Assembly (NCBI RefSeq): GCF_019449275.2
Contig: NZ_JAHZQZ020000014.1
Coordinates: forward strand, 124,001 to 188,000
Length of the DNA: 64,000 bases
DNA from: Microbacterium sp. HD4P20
Lineage (GTDB): Bacteria > Actinomycetota > Actinomycetes > Actinomycetales > Microbacteriaceae
Direction: 5' to 3'
Position 1 is the first letter of the stretch; the number at the start of each line of letters is the position of its first letter. This document shows positions 53,161 to 64,000 of the stretch, in pieces. Made by a program: the position numbers and the translations under genes. The notes under the pieces were generated by a model. The model made no database searches. It was not told where the DNA came from and saw nothing but the letters and a program-made list of their open reading frames with translations.

Positions 53161-54345
53161 ATGGCCGTGTATCTCGACCACGCCGCGACGACGCCGCTGC
53201 GGCCGGAGGCGCGGGCGGCATGGCTCGAAGCCGCTGACGCACTCGGCAACGCGTCGTCGATCCACGGCCCCGGCCAGCACGCCCGACGGCTCCTGGAAGA
53301 GGCGCGTGAGCGGCTGGCGGCCGTGCTCGACTGCGATGCGGTCGAAGTGATCTTCACCGCGGGTGGCACCGAGGCGGTGAATCTGGCGATCAAGGGTCTC
53401 TGGTGGAGCCGCGACGGGGGAGGGGACGCGATCGTCCTGCCGGATGGCGAGCACCACGCCACGATCGACGCCGTCCAGTGGCTCACGGCTCAGGGCGCCG
53501 TGGTCCGGGCCGTGCCGCTGGACGCGCATGGCCGCATCGGCCTCGACCGCTTCGCGGCGGCCCTCCCCGGCGCCGCTGTGGCCACGGCGCTCGTGGCCAA
53601 CAATGAGGTCGGCACGGTGAACGACGCCGCAGCGCTGTCGGCCGCGGCCGCCGACGCCGGCGTGCCGCTGCACCTCGATGCCGTGGCCGCGTTCGGACAC
53701 GTGCCGGTGGCGTTCCGAGAATGGCGCGGCGATCGTGCGTCCGCCGGCGGGCTGGGGGCCATGAGCGTCTCGGCGCACAAGGTCGGCGGCCCGGTCGGCG
53801 TGGGCGCCCTCGTGGTCTCGCGCGCGGTGAACCCGGCGGCTCTTGTGCACGGCGGGGGCCAGCAGCGGGGCCTGCGTGCCGGCACCCAGGATGTCGCGGG
53901 CGCCACTGCGTTCGCCGTGGCCGCCGAGCTTGCCGAGTCCGAACGCGAGGCCGAGGCGCAAAGGCTGGCCGCTCTCCGGGACCGGCTGGTGAGCGGCATC
54001 CGCGACAGCGTCTCCGGCGCTGAGCTGCTCGGTGATCCTGTCGAGCGAGTGCCCGGGAATGCCCATGTGCTCTTTCCCGGGGCGTCGGGCGAGACCCTGC
54101 TGTTCCTGCTGGATCGGGCCGGCGTCGCGGTCTCGACGGGTTCGGCGTGCCAGGCCGGGATCCCCGAGCCCTCGCATGTGGTGACCGCGATGGGACGAAC
54201 GGCTGCCGAGGCGCGGCAAGTGCTGCGGTTCACGCTCGGCCGCACCAGTGATGACGAGGACATCGCCACGGTGCTCGCCGCCCTCCCCGAGGCGGTCGAG
54301 CGCGCGCGTGCGGCGTCCGGCCCGCGTCCAGGCGCCGGTTCGTAG
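53161..54345 (+). CDS. Cysteine desulfurase (NifS/IscS family)
   Basis: 394 residues. A PLP enzyme taking sulfur from cysteine. Pyridoxal Lys207 in S-A-H-K and the persulfide Cys330 in S-T-G-S-A-C-Q-A-G are present, with E-H-H-A near 97-100. The short loop around the catalytic Cys fits the class I (IscS/NifS) type. GAGGAGAG precedes the ATG. mnmA follows nine bases downstream, so this enzyme most likely supplies sulfur for tRNA 2-thiouridine, and perhaps Fe-S clusters. Confidence 0.93.
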   Translation: MAVYLDHAATTPLRPEARAAWLEAADALGNASSIHGPGQHARRLLEEARERLAAVLDCDAVEVIFTAGGTEAVNLAIKGLWWSRDGGGDAIVLPDGEHHATIDAVQWLTAQGAVVRAVPLDAHGRIGLDRFAAALPGAAVATALVANNEVGTVNDAAALSAAAADAGVPLHLDAVAAFGHVPVAFREWRGDRASAGGLGAMSVSAHKVGGPVGVGALVVSRAVNPAALVHGGGQQRGLRAGTQDVAGATAFAVAAELAESEREAEAQRLAALRDRLVSGIRDSVSGAELLGDPVERVPGNAHVLFPGASGETLLFLLDRAGVAVSTGSACQAGIPEPSHVVTAMGRTAAEARQVLRFTLGRTSDDEDIATVLAALPEAVERARAASGPRPGAGS

Positions 54346-54354
54346 ACTGGACCC

Positions 54355-55452
54355 ATGCGGATCCTTGCGGCCATGAGCGGTGGCGTCGACTCGGCTGTCG
54401 CGGCCGCGCGGGCCGTCGAGGCGGGGCATGACGTCGTCGGCGTGCATCTCGCGCTGTCGCGCGCCGGCGGCACGCTGCGCACCGGCAGCCGCGGCTGCTG
54501 CACCATCGAGGACGCGATGGATGCGCGACGCGCGGCCGATCGCCTGGGGATCCCCTTCTACGTGTGGGACTTCTCGGAGCGTTTCCGCGACGATGTGATC
54601 GACGATTTCATCGCCGAGTACCAGGCGGGTCGGACGCCGAATCCCTGCATGCGCTGCAACGAGAAGATCAAGTTCGCCGCGCTGCTCGAGCGGGCTCTGG
54701 AACTCGGTTTCGACGCCGTGTGCACCGGTCACTACGCGACACTCGTCGACGGACCGGAGGGTCTGGAACTGCACCGGGCCTCGGATGCCGCCAAGGACCA
54801 GTCGTACGTGCTCGGGGTGCTGACAGCCGAACAGCTGCGGCACACCTACTTCCCGCTCGGCGCGACGCCCTCGAAGGCGGTCGTGCGCGCCGAGGCTGAG
54901 GCGCGCGGACTGACGGTCGCCCACAAGCCCGACAGCCACGACATCTGCTTCATCCCCGACGGCGACACGCGCGGGTGGCTCGCAGACAAGGTGGGCGCAG
55001 CCCAGGGCGACGTCGTCGATCGTGAGGGAGCGGTGGTCGGAACCCACGAGGGCGCACACGCCTTTACCGTGGGTCAGCGGCGCGGGCTGTCGCTGGGGGT
55101 GCCGGCTCGGGATGGCAAGCCACGGTTCGTGCTCGAGGTGCGACCAGTGTCGAACACCGTGGTGGTCGGTCCCAAGGAGGCGCTGGCCACCGCAGAGATC
55201 GCGGGGGAGCGCTTCTCGTGGGCGGGGCGTGCACCTGAGTCAGCCGCCTTCGCGTGCCACGTGCAGATCCGCGCGCACGCCGAACCGGTTCCTGCGGCGG
55301 CGCGACTGGAGGACGGACTTTTGACCGTGGTGCCCGAGTCACCATTCGACGGGGTCGCGCCGGGACAGACCGCCGTCCTCTACGAAGGCACGCGGGTGAT
55401 CGGCCAGTTCACGATCGACCGCACGGTCTCCGCCGTCCCGGTAGACGCGTGA
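54355..55452 (+). CDS. mnmA: tRNA-specific 2-thiouridylase MnmA
   Basis: 365 residues. It thiolates U34 of Lys, Glu and Gln tRNAs. The PP-loop S-G-G-V-D-S (8-13), the catalytic Cys98 in N-P-C-M-R-C-N and the partner Cys198 in H-D-I-C-F-I are present. TAGACT at 54343-54348, inside the end of the desulfurase gene, lies six bases before the ATG, so mnmA can also be transcribed alone as a leaderless message. Confidence 0.96.
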   Translation: MRILAAMSGGVDSAVAAARAVEAGHDVVGVHLALSRAGGTLRTGSRGCCTIEDAMDARRAADRLGIPFYVWDFSERFRDDVIDDFIAEYQAGRTPNPCMRCNEKIKFAALLERALELGFDAVCTGHYATLVDGPEGLELHRASDAAKDQSYVLGVLTAEQLRHTYFPLGATPSKAVVRAEAEARGLTVAHKPDSHDICFIPDGDTRGWLADKVGAAQGDVVDREGAVVGTHEGAHAFTVGQRRGLSLGVPARDGKPRFVLEVRPVSNTVVVGPKEALATAEIAGERFSWAGRAPESAAFACHVQIRAHAEPVPAAARLEDGLLTVVPESPFDGVAPGQTAVLYEGTRVIGQFTIDRTVSAVPVDA

Positions 55453-55487
55453 ATCGAGCCTGAGCGCGCGTCGGAGCCCGCTTCTAG

Positions 55488-57830
<2,343 letters not shown>

Positions 57831-57831
57831 C

Positions 57832-58149
57832 ATGGCGGTGTCGCAGTGGCTCTACCGAATCGTCCCGACCCGCGCCGGGATGGTCGCCGACCCAACATCC
57901 GACGAGCAACGGATCGTCGGCGCGCACTTCGCCTACCTGCTCGAACTGAAAGAGCGCGGGATCCTGATCCTGGCGGGCCGCACCCAGGAGACCGTCGGGA
58001 CGTTCGGTCTCGTGATCTTCGAGGCAGACGACAGGGCCGCTGCCCGCACGGTGATGGGCGACGACCCGGCGGTCGCGGCGGGCCTGTTCGCGGCATCCCT
58101 CCACCCGTACGCGGTGGCCGTCGCTCGAGACGGGCTCGCGGAACAATGA
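57832..58149 (+). CDS. YCII-related domain protein
   Basis: 105 residues of the YCII/dimeric alpha-beta barrel type (W-L-Y-R-I-V-P-T-R ... H-F-A-Y-L-L-E-L-K-E-R-G-I-L-I-L-A-G-R-T ... V-I-F-E-A-D-D). The conserved His in the first helix is present. Functions of the family range from dehalogenation-type chemistry to unknown. It starts one base after the ligA stop and is convergent with the acyl-CoA ligase gene. Confidence 0.85.
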   Translation: MAVSQWLYRIVPTRAGMVADPTSDEQRIVGAHFAYLLELKERGILILAGRTQETVGTFGLVIFEADDRAAARTVMGDDPAVAAGLFAASLHPYAVAVARDGLAEQ

Positions 58150-58168
58150 GCGCGCGAGCGTGGCAGGC

Positions 58169-59872
58169 CTACGACCCCGTCGTCAGCGTGAGCAGTCGCT
58201 CGCGCACCTTACGGCGCAGCACCTTTCCGATCAGGGACTTCGGCAGTTCGTCGACCACAAAGACGCGACGTGGCACCTTGTACGGGGTCAGGATGCCGCG
58301 GGCGAACTCGCGCACCGCCTCGACATCCACATCGCCGGCGTCGGGGGCGCACACGATCGCCGCGACGACCTCCTCGCCGGAATGCTCGCTGGGCAGCCCG
58401 ACGACGGCGACGTCTTCGACCATCGGGTGCTGCCGCAAAGCGCTCTCCACTTCGGTGGGCGCGACGTTGAAGCCGCCGGTGATGATGAGCTCTTTGATGC
58501 GATCGACGATCCGCACGAAGCCGGCGTCGTCGATCGTGACGATGTCACCAGTGCGGAACCACCCGTCCGCGAGCACGGCCTCGGTCTCTTCCGGCTTGCC
58601 GTAATACCCGCCGAAGACCTGGGGGCCGCGTACCAGGAGCTCGCCACGATCGCCGGGGGCGACATCCTGCGTCGGGTCGTCGGGGTCGACCACGCGGCAC
58701 TCGGTGCCCGGCAGCGGCAGTCCGACCGTGCCGGGCACGCGATTGTCCGCTACGGGATTGGCCATCAGTACGGGCGAGCATTCGCTCAGTCCGTAGCCCT
58801 CGACCAGATATCCGCCGGAGGCCTCCTCGAACGGCACGACGAGCTCGTGCGGCAGCGCCATCGCCCCCGAGATGGCCACCTGCGTGCCGGCCAGTGAGAT
58901 GCCCTTCTCGCGGGCGGGCTTCAGCAGGCGATCGGCGATCGGCGGGACGAGCGGCAGGAAGGTCGCCGGATGCTTCTTCGTGACCTCCAGCACCATGTCG
59001 GGGTCGAAACGGGGGAAAAGAACCAGGCGGGCGCCCATCGACATCGCGAACGTGAGGCACAGAGTGAGGCCGTACGCGTGGAACATCGGCAGCACGGCAT
59101 ACACCACGCATCCGTCGCCGCGCACGATCGAGGGGACCCAGGCACGCGCCTGCGCCGCGTTGGAGAGCAGGTTGCGATGCGTCAGCGATGCTCCCTTCGG
59201 GCTGCCGGTCGTGCCGCTGGTGTACTGGATGAGCGCGAGATCGTCCGTCGCGGGCTTCGGATGCGTGGGCGGCAGCGGGGCGGTTCCGACGACGTCCTCC
59301 CAAGCGACGGCGCCGGTCACCCGTTCTGTCAGGGCGGCACGCGCCTCGCGGGCCTTGGCGATCGGCAGGCGCAGCGCCGCACGCGTGCGGAAGGGCATCG
59401 CCGTAGTGATGTCGACGGTGATGATCGTGGTGACTGCGAGATCGGACGGAAAGTCCTGCACGGTCTTGACGACCTTGCTCCAGACGATCGCGTGCTTCGC
59501 GCCGTGGTCCTCGAACTGCTTGCGCAGTTCCCGCGGCGTGTAGAGCGGGTTGTGCTCGATCACCACGGCGCCCAGACGCAGGACGGCGTAGAACGCGACG
59601 ATGTGCTGCGGACAGTTCGGAAGGATGATGGCGACGGGGTCGCCGGCGCGCACGCCGCGGTCGCGCAGACCCGCGGCGGCCCGCTCGATCTGCTCGTGGA
59701 GCGAATGGTACGACGTCGTGCGTCCGAAGAACTGCAGGGCGGCGGCATCCGGATAGTCGCGCGCCGATGCCTCGACGATGTCGACCAGGGAGCCCGATAC
59801 CGGCGGCAGATCCGCTGGCACCCCCTCGGCGTAGCTGGCGATCCAGGGGCGCGGCGGGTCGTAGGTCGTCAC
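58169..59872 (-). CDS. Long-chain acyl-CoA ligase (AMP-binding)
   Basis: 567 residues. AMP-binding signature L-I-Q-Y-T-S-G-T-T-G-S-P-K-G, then Y-G-L-S-E-C-S-P, W-F-R-T-G-D-I, and the C-terminal Lys loop L-P-K-S-L-I-G-K-V-L-R-R. It activates fatty acids with ATP and CoA; the FadD-like organisation suggests long-chain substrates but specificity is not certain. It is a single gene between ligA-YCII and gatC, divergent from gatC. Confidence 0.9.
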   Translation of the reverse strand: MTTYDPPRPWIASYAEGVPADLPPVSGSLVDIVEASARDYPDAAALQFFGRTTSYHSLHEQIERAAAGLRDRGVRAGDPVAIILPNCPQHIVAFYAVLRLGAVVIEHNPLYTPRELRKQFEDHGAKHAIVWSKVVKTVQDFPSDLAVTTIITVDITTAMPFRTRAALRLPIAKAREARAALTERVTGAVAWEDVVGTAPLPPTHPKPATDDLALIQYTSGTTGSPKGASLTHRNLLSNAAQARAWVPSIVRGDGCVVYAVLPMFHAYGLTLCLTFAMSMGARLVLFPRFDPDMVLEVTKKHPATFLPLVPPIADRLLKPAREKGISLAGTQVAISGAMALPHELVVPFEEASGGYLVEGYGLSECSPVLMANPVADNRVPGTVGLPLPGTECRVVDPDDPTQDVAPGDRGELLVRGPQVFGGYYGKPEETEAVLADGWFRTGDIVTIDDAGFVRIVDRIKELIITGGFNVAPTEVESALRQHPMVEDVAVVGLPSEHSGEEVVAAIVCAPDAGDVDVEAVREFARGILTPYKVPRRVFVVDELPKSLIGKVLRRKVRERLLTLTTGS

Positions 59873-59938
59873 GGGCCAAGCCTACGCCGGGGCCCCCGCG
59901 CCCCCGGAGGTGCCTCGCACTCCGAATAGACTGGCGTG

Positions 59939-60238
59939 GTGTCTGAAATCACCCCTGATCTCGTGCGCCATCTCGGTGTGCTCGCCCGGATCCAGCTCAG
60001 CGACGAGGAGGTCGAGCGCCTGACCGGCCAGCTCGACGTCATCGTCGACAACATTGCCAAAGTCTCAGAGGTCGCCACCCCGGACATCGCGGCGACGAGT
60101 CACCCGATCGCGCTGCAGAACGTCTTCCGCCCCGACGAGGTGGGCGACCTCCTCACCCCGGCCCAGGTGCTGCAGAATGCGCCCGAAGCCGCGGACGGGC
60201 GATTCCGCGTCACCGCGATCCTCGGCGAAGAGCAGTAA
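59939..60238 (+). CDS. gatC: Asp/Glu-tRNA(Asn/Gln) amidotransferase subunit C
   Basis: 99 residues of typical GatC sequence (L-V-R-H-L-G-V-L-A-R-I-Q-L-S, then V-F-R-P-D-E-V). GatC holds GatA and GatB together. Two GTG codons (59936 and 59939) are possible starts; TAGACT at 59927-59932 with the usual six-base gap points to 59939. It is the first gene of gatC-gatA-gatB. Confidence 0.94.
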   Translation: MSEITPDLVRHLGVLARIQLSDEEVERLTGQLDVIVDNIAKVSEVATPDIAATSHPIALQNVFRPDEVGDLLTPAQVLQNAPEAADGRFRVTAILGEEQ

Positions 60239-60247
60239 GGGGCACCC

Positions 60248-61768
60248 GTGACCGACCTGACCAAGCTGAGCGCTGCCGCGCTCGCAGACAAGCTCGCCTC
60301 GCGCGAGGTCTCCAGCGTGGAGGCGACCCGGGCGCACCTCGACCGCATCGCGGCCGTGGACGGCGACATCCACGCCTTCCTCCACGTGAGCGAGCGGGCA
60401 CTCGACGTCGCGGCCGGCATCGACACCCGCCGTGCGGCGGGCGAGCAGCTCGGGCCACTGGCCGGCGTGCCGCTGGCGATCAAGGACGTGCTCGTCACGA
60501 CCGACATGCCGTCGACCAGCGGTTCGAAGATCCTCGAGGGCTACATGTCGCCGTTCGACGCGACGGTCGTGGCGCGCGCCCGCGTGGCCGGACTCGTGCC
60601 CCTGGGCAAGACCAACATGGACGAGTTCGCGATGGGCTCGTCGACCGAGCACTCCGCTTACGGGCCCACCCGCAACCCGTGGGATCTCGAGCGCATCCCG
60701 GGCGGCTCCGGCGGTGGCTCGGCCGCCGCCGTGGCTGCGTTCGAGGCGCCCCTCGCCCTCGGCTCCGACACCGGCGGCTCGATCCGCCAGCCGGCGCACG
60801 TGACCGGGACCGTCGGGATGAAGCCGACCTACGGCGGGGTGAGCCGCTACGGTGCGATCGCACTGGCCTCGTCCCTCGATCAGGTGGGGCCGGTCACCCG
60901 CACCGTGCTGGATGCCGGCCTGCTCCATGACGTCATCGGCGGGCATGATCCGCACGATTCGACCTCGCTCGCCGAGGCCTGGCCGTCCTTCGCCGCGGCC
61001 GCGCGTGAGGGCGCCACCGGCGACGCGCTCAAGGGCCTGAGGGTCGGCGTCATCAAGGAGCTGCCCGACAGCGGCTTCCAAGCCGGTGTGTCGGAGTCGT
61101 TCCGTGCGGCGCTGGACGCGATGCAGGCGCACGGTGCCGAGATCGTCGAGATCAGCGCACCCCACTTCGAGTACGGCGTCGCCGCCTACTACCTCGTTCT
61201 GCCCGCCGAGGCATCCAGCAACCTGGCGAAGTTCGACTCCGTGCGCTTCGGAATGCGCGTCGACGTGCCCGGCGGCACGGTCGAGGACGTCATGGCGGCC
61301 ACGCGTGACGCGGGCTTCGGGGATGAGGTCAAGCGACGCATCATCCTGGGCACCTACGCGCTGTCGGCCGGCTACTACGACGCGTACTACGGCTCGGCCC
61401 AGAAGGTGCGCACCCTCATCCAGCGCGACTTCGACGAGGCCTTCGCGCAGGTCGACGTGATCGCCACGCCGTCCGCGCCGACGACCGCGTTCAAGCTCGG
61501 TGAGAAGATCGACGATCCACTGCAGATGTACCTCAACGACGTCACGACGATTCCCGCGAACCTCGCGGGCGTTCCCGGGATCTCGATCCCGTCCGGTCTG
61601 GCCGCCGAAGACGGACTGCCCGTCGGCATCCAGTTCCTCGCTCCGGCGCGAGAAGACGCGCGTCTGTACCGCGTAGGCGCGGCGCTCGAGGCCGTGCTCC
61701 TCGACGAATGGGGTGGACCGCTCCTCGACAGGGCGCCGATGCTCGACTCGATGGGAGGCGCCCGCTGA
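60248..61768 (+). CDS. gatA: Asp/Glu-tRNA(Asn/Gln) amidotransferase subunit A
   Basis: 506 residues of the amidase-signature family with the Ser-cisSer-Lys triad: Lys79 (L-A-I-K-D), Ser154 (P-G-G-S-G-G-G-S) and Ser178 (T-G-G-S-I-R). GatA frees ammonia from glutamine for GatB. The GTG start lies nine bases after gatC, and its stop overlaps the gatB ATG by one base. Confidence 0.97.
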   Translation: MTDLTKLSAAALADKLASREVSSVEATRAHLDRIAAVDGDIHAFLHVSERALDVAAGIDTRRAAGEQLGPLAGVPLAIKDVLVTTDMPSTSGSKILEGYMSPFDATVVARARVAGLVPLGKTNMDEFAMGSSTEHSAYGPTRNPWDLERIPGGSGGGSAAAVAAFEAPLALGSDTGGSIRQPAHVTGTVGMKPTYGGVSRYGAIALASSLDQVGPVTRTVLDAGLLHDVIGGHDPHDSTSLAEAWPSFAAAAREGATGDALKGLRVGVIKELPDSGFQAGVSESFRAALDAMQAHGAEIVEISAPHFEYGVAAYYLVLPAEASSNLAKFDSVRFGMRVDVPGGTVEDVMAATRDAGFGDEVKRRIILGTYALSAGYYDAYYGSAQKVRTLIQRDFDEAFAQVDVIATPSAPTTAFKLGEKIDDPLQMYLNDVTTIPANLAGVPGISIPSGLAAEDGLPVGIQFLAPAREDARLYRVGAALEAVLLDEWGGPLLDRAPMLDSMGGAR

Positions 61769-63297
61769 TGGCGAAGGACGCGCTGATGGACTTCGACAAG
61801 GCACTCGAGCTGTTCGAGCCCGTGCTCGGCTTCGAGGTTCACGTCGAGCTGAACACCGAGACCAAGATGTTCTCGGCCGCGGCGAACCCGGCGAACTCCG
61901 CCAACCATGCTGCCGGGCCGAACACCCTGGTCGCCCCGGTCGACATGGGGCTGCCCGGCGCGCTGCCCGTAGTCAATGAGACGGCCGTGCGCTACTCGAT
62001 CAGTCTCGGGCTCGCCCTCGGCTGCTCGATCGCGCCGTCGAGCCGGTTTGCCCGAAAGAACTACTTCTACCCCGACCTGGGAAAGAACTACCAGATCTCG
62101 CAGTACGACGAGCCGATCGCCTTCGAGGGCCACGTCGACGTCGAACTCGCCGACGGCACGATCGTGCCGGTGCCGATCGAGCGGGCCCATATGGAAGAGG
62201 ATGCCGGCAAGCTCACCCACGTCGGTGGGGCAACCGGGCGCATCCAGGGCGCGGAATACTCGCTGGTGGACTACAACCGCGCCGGCGTGCCGCTGGTCGA
62301 GATCGTCACCAAGCCGATCTACGGCACCGAGCACCGCGCGCCGGACGTCGCCAAGGCCTATGTGCAGACGATCCGCGACATCGTCCTGAGCCTCGGGATC
62401 TCGGATGCCCGCATGGAGCGCGGCAACCTGCGCTGCGACGCCAACGTGTCGCTCCGCCCGCGCGGCCAGGAGAAGCTGGGCACGCGCACCGAGACCAAGA
62501 ACGTCAACTCCATGCGGTCGGTGGAGCGGGCGGTGCGCTACGAGATCCAGCGTCAGGCGGCGATTCTCGCCGCCGGCGGAAAGATCACGCAGGAGACGCG
62601 ACACTGGCACGAAGACACCGGGACCACCTCGCCGGGGCGCCCGAAGTCCGACGCCGACGACTACCGGTACTTCCCTGAGCCGGATCTGCTTCCCGTCGTC
62701 CCCGCGCCGGAGCTCATCGAGCAGCTGCGTGGCGCACTGCCGGAGCCGCCCGCCGCACGTCGTCGCCGTCTGAAGGCCGAATGGGGCTTCACCGACCTCG
62801 AGTTCCAGGACGTCGTCAACGGCGGGCTTCTCGCCGAGGTCGAGGCAACCGTCGCCGCGGGTGCCGCGCCGGCGTCCGCCCGCAAATGGTGGACGGGCGA
62901 ACTCACACGGATCGCGAACGCGACGAGTGCGGAGGGCACCGGACGCGAGGCATCCGATCTCGCTACTCCCGCCCAGGTCGCCGAGCTGCAGTTGCTCATC
63001 GACGAGGGGACGCTGACCGACAAGCTCGCGCGTCAGGTGCTTGAGGGCGTGGTTGCGGGCGAGGGCTCACCCAAGGACGTCGTCGCCGCTCGCGGACTGG
63101 CGGTCGTTTCGGATGACGGTGCGCTCATCGCCGCGATCGACGAGGCGCTGGCCTCGCAGCCCGACGTGCTCGAGAAGATCCGCGACGGAAAGGTGCAGGC
63201 CGCGGGAGCCATCATCGGCGCGGTCATGAAGGCCATGAAGGGTCAGGCCGACGCCGCACGCGTGCGCGAACTGGTTCTGGAGCGCGCGGCGCAATAG
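61768..63297 (+). CDS. gatB: Asp/Glu-tRNA(Asn/Gln) amidotransferase subunit B
   Basis: 509 residues. The cradle domain starts at [16 protein letters not shown] and the tail domain (YqeY-like) forms the last 150 or so residues. Metal-site and tRNA-binding stretches ([13 protein letters not shown]) are present. GatB phosphorylates and transamidates Glu-tRNA(Gln) or Asp-tRNA(Asn). The presence of GatCAB implies that at least one of GlnRS or AsnRS is absent or dispensable. Confidence 0.97.
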   Translation: MAKDALMDFDKALELFEPVLGFEVHVELNTETKMFSAAANPANSANHAAGPNTLVAPVDMGLPGALPVVNETAVRYSISLGLALGCSIAPSSRFARKNYFYPDLGKNYQISQYDEPIAFEGHVDVELADGTIVPVPIERAHMEEDAGKLTHVGGATGRIQGAEYSLVDYNRAGVPLVEIVTKPIYGTEHRAPDVAKAYVQTIRDIVLSLGISDARMERGNLRCDANVSLRPRGQEKLGTRTETKNVNSMRSVERAVRYEIQRQAAILAAGGKITQETRHWHEDTGTTSPGRPKSDADDYRYFPEPDLLPVVPAPELIEQLRGALPEPPAARRRRLKAEWGFTDLEFQDVVNGGLLAEVEATVAAGAAPASARKWWTGELTRIANATSAEGTGREASDLATPAQVAELQLLIDEGTLTDKLARQVLEGVVAGEGSPKDVVAARGLAVVSDDGALIAAIDEALASQPDVLEKIRDGKVQAAGAIIGAVMKAMKGQADAARVRELVLERAAQ

Positions 63298-63311
63298 TAC
63301 GGCCTCTCGTG

Positions 63312-63336
63312 CTCCGGGTCGGCTGACGGCCCGGAG
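63312..63336 (+). terminator. Hairpin after gatB
   Basis: CTCCGGG (63312-63318) pairs with CCCGGAG (63330-63336) 15 bases after the gatB stop. No T tract follows, so it may be only a partial terminator. Confidence 0.45.
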
Positions 63337-63372
63337 GCGCGGGATGTCGGCGGTGCGACGCAGAATGGATCC

Positions 63373-64000
63373 ATGGGGCGCGGCGACGGATCTGGCCGGC
63401 TCGTATCACCCGAAGGTGCCGACGATGCCGGTACCGGGATCCTTCATGTCGACATGGATGCGTTCTACGCATCGGTCGAGCAGCTCGACGACCCATCGCT
63501 GCGGGGCAAGGCGATCATCATCGGGGCGCCCGACGGCCGCTCCGTCGTCTCGAGTGCCTCGTACGAGGCGCGCCGGTTCGGCGTCCGTTCGGCGATGCCG
63601 GTCGGCCAGGCGCTCCGCCTCTGTCCGCACGCGATCGTGGTGTTGCCGCACTTCGACCGCTACCTGGAGATGTCCGCGATGGTGATGCGGATCTTCCGCG
63701 AGATCACGCCGCTGGTGGAGCCGTTGTCGATCGATGAGGCATTCCTCGATGTGCGGGGCGCGCGCAGGCTGTGGGGATCGCCGGGAGAGATCGCGCGGAT
63801 GCTGCGCGCTCGTGTTGTCGAAGAGACCGGGCTGACCTGCAGCGTGGGCGTGGCGGCGACGAAGCACGTGGCGAAGATGGCGTCGACCATCAGCAAGCCC
63901 GATGGGCTGCTCATCGTTCCCGATCGCGAGACGGACGCCTTCCTGCGGCCGCGCCCCGTGCGCGCGCTCTGGGGTGTCGGGCCGAAGACGGCGGAGGCGC
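63373..64000 (+). CDS. dinB: DNA polymerase IV, N-terminal part (gene cut by window end)
   Basis: 209 codons are visible and the frame is open at the window edge. After a 22-residue Gly-rich lead come the Y-family motifs H-V-D-M-D-A-F-Y-A-S-V-E and P-L-S-I-D-E-A-F-L-D-V (catalytic acids), then the thumb start R-A-L-W-G-V-G-P-K-T. Pol IV copies past damaged bases with low fidelity. CAGAAT at 63361-63366 is six bases before the ATG, again a leaderless layout. No LexA box was recognised directly upstream. Confidence 0.93.
   Translation, partial: MGRGDGSGRLVSPEGADDAGTGILHVDMDAFYASVEQLDDPSLRGKAIIIGAPDGRSVVSSASYEARRFGVRSAMPVGQALRLCPHAIVVLPHFDRYLEMSAMVMRIFREITPLVEPLSIDEAFLDVRGARRLWGSPGEIARMLRARVVEETGLTCSVGVAATKHVAKMASTISKPDGLLIVPDRETDAFLRPRPVRALWGVGPKTAEA

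Noticed and set aside
52192..55059. 955-codon minus-strand frame across glgX, the cysteine desulfurase gene and mnmA
   Set aside because: It covers three real genes in a different frame or strand; no recognisable motif.
59940..59965. Resemblance of the gatC start region to one arm of the REP-like palindrome (GAAATCACC...CTGATCTCG)
   Set aside because: It lies in conserved GatC coding sequence, has no paired arm, and differs by an insertion; chance similarity is likelier.

Overview
The window is chromosomal DNA from a high-GC actinobacterium of the Microbacteriaceae type, most likely Microbacterium or a close relative. The evidence is the gene content and order (smc-ftsY, ffh, rpsP-khpA-rimM ... 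trmD ... rplS-lepB-rnhB, yraN-comM-dprA-xerC, rpsB-tsf-pyrH-frr-cdsA, glgX-glgE-glgB, mnmA-ligA, gatCAB, dinB), strong G/C third-position bias, frequent GTG starts and many start codons lying 6-7 bases downstream of a TANNNT box (leaderless transcripts). The genus is inferred, not shown.

Layout. 1-9 kb: 3' part of smc, a lone alpha/beta hydrolase, ftsY, a small DUF2004-like protein, the lipoate genes lipB-lipA, a TetR/glyoxalase fusion gene and ffh. 8.9-9.8 kb: a small accessory island directly behind ffh. It holds two long REP-like palindromes, a 5'-truncated DUF559/Vsr-fold gene, a G-rich 15-mer repeat and a degenerate second copy of the last 47 bases of ffh. 9.8-28.6 kb: a carboxylate-amine ligase, then the ribosomal gene string rpsP-khpA-rimM / trmD / rplS, split by nitrate assimilation genes. 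These are a 1380-residue nitrate reductase with its own flavin reductase module, a NarK carrier, and a translationally coupled nirB-nirD-cobA-hemD/wHTH operon. A glycogen debranching gene, map and a membrane protein gene complete the interruption. 28.7-41.4 kb: housekeeping genes for signal peptidase, RNase HII, competence-type DNA processing, XerC-type recombination, translation (S2, EF-Ts, RRF), UMP kinase and phospholipid synthesis, plus DivIVA-like and transglycosylase-like envelope proteins. 41.4-46.5 kb: a zinc-ligand-like small protein, a hydrolase, an AI-2E family permease, an unusual two-part membrane protein and a thioredoxin-TPR protein. 46.6-53 kb: the glgX-glgE-glgB alpha-glucan operon. 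53-64 kb: cysteine desulfurase and MnmA (tRNA thiolation), LigA, a YCII protein, an acyl-CoA ligase, GatCAB amidotransferase and the start of dinB.

How it fits together. The nitrate genes form a complete assimilation route: uptake (NarK), nitrate to nitrite (the MoCo-flavoprotein), nitrite to ammonium (NirBD), and sirohaem supply (CobA). A HemD-like regulator of the NnaR type is the last gene of that operon, and GlnR-like boxes lie upstream of the reductase and of narK. The most unusual stretch is the island behind ffh, whose layout (duplicated gene end, displaced degenerate copy, palindromes around a nuclease-fold remnant) looks like the scar of a small mobile element. No rRNA, tRNA, CRISPR array, intact transposase or prophage gene was seen.
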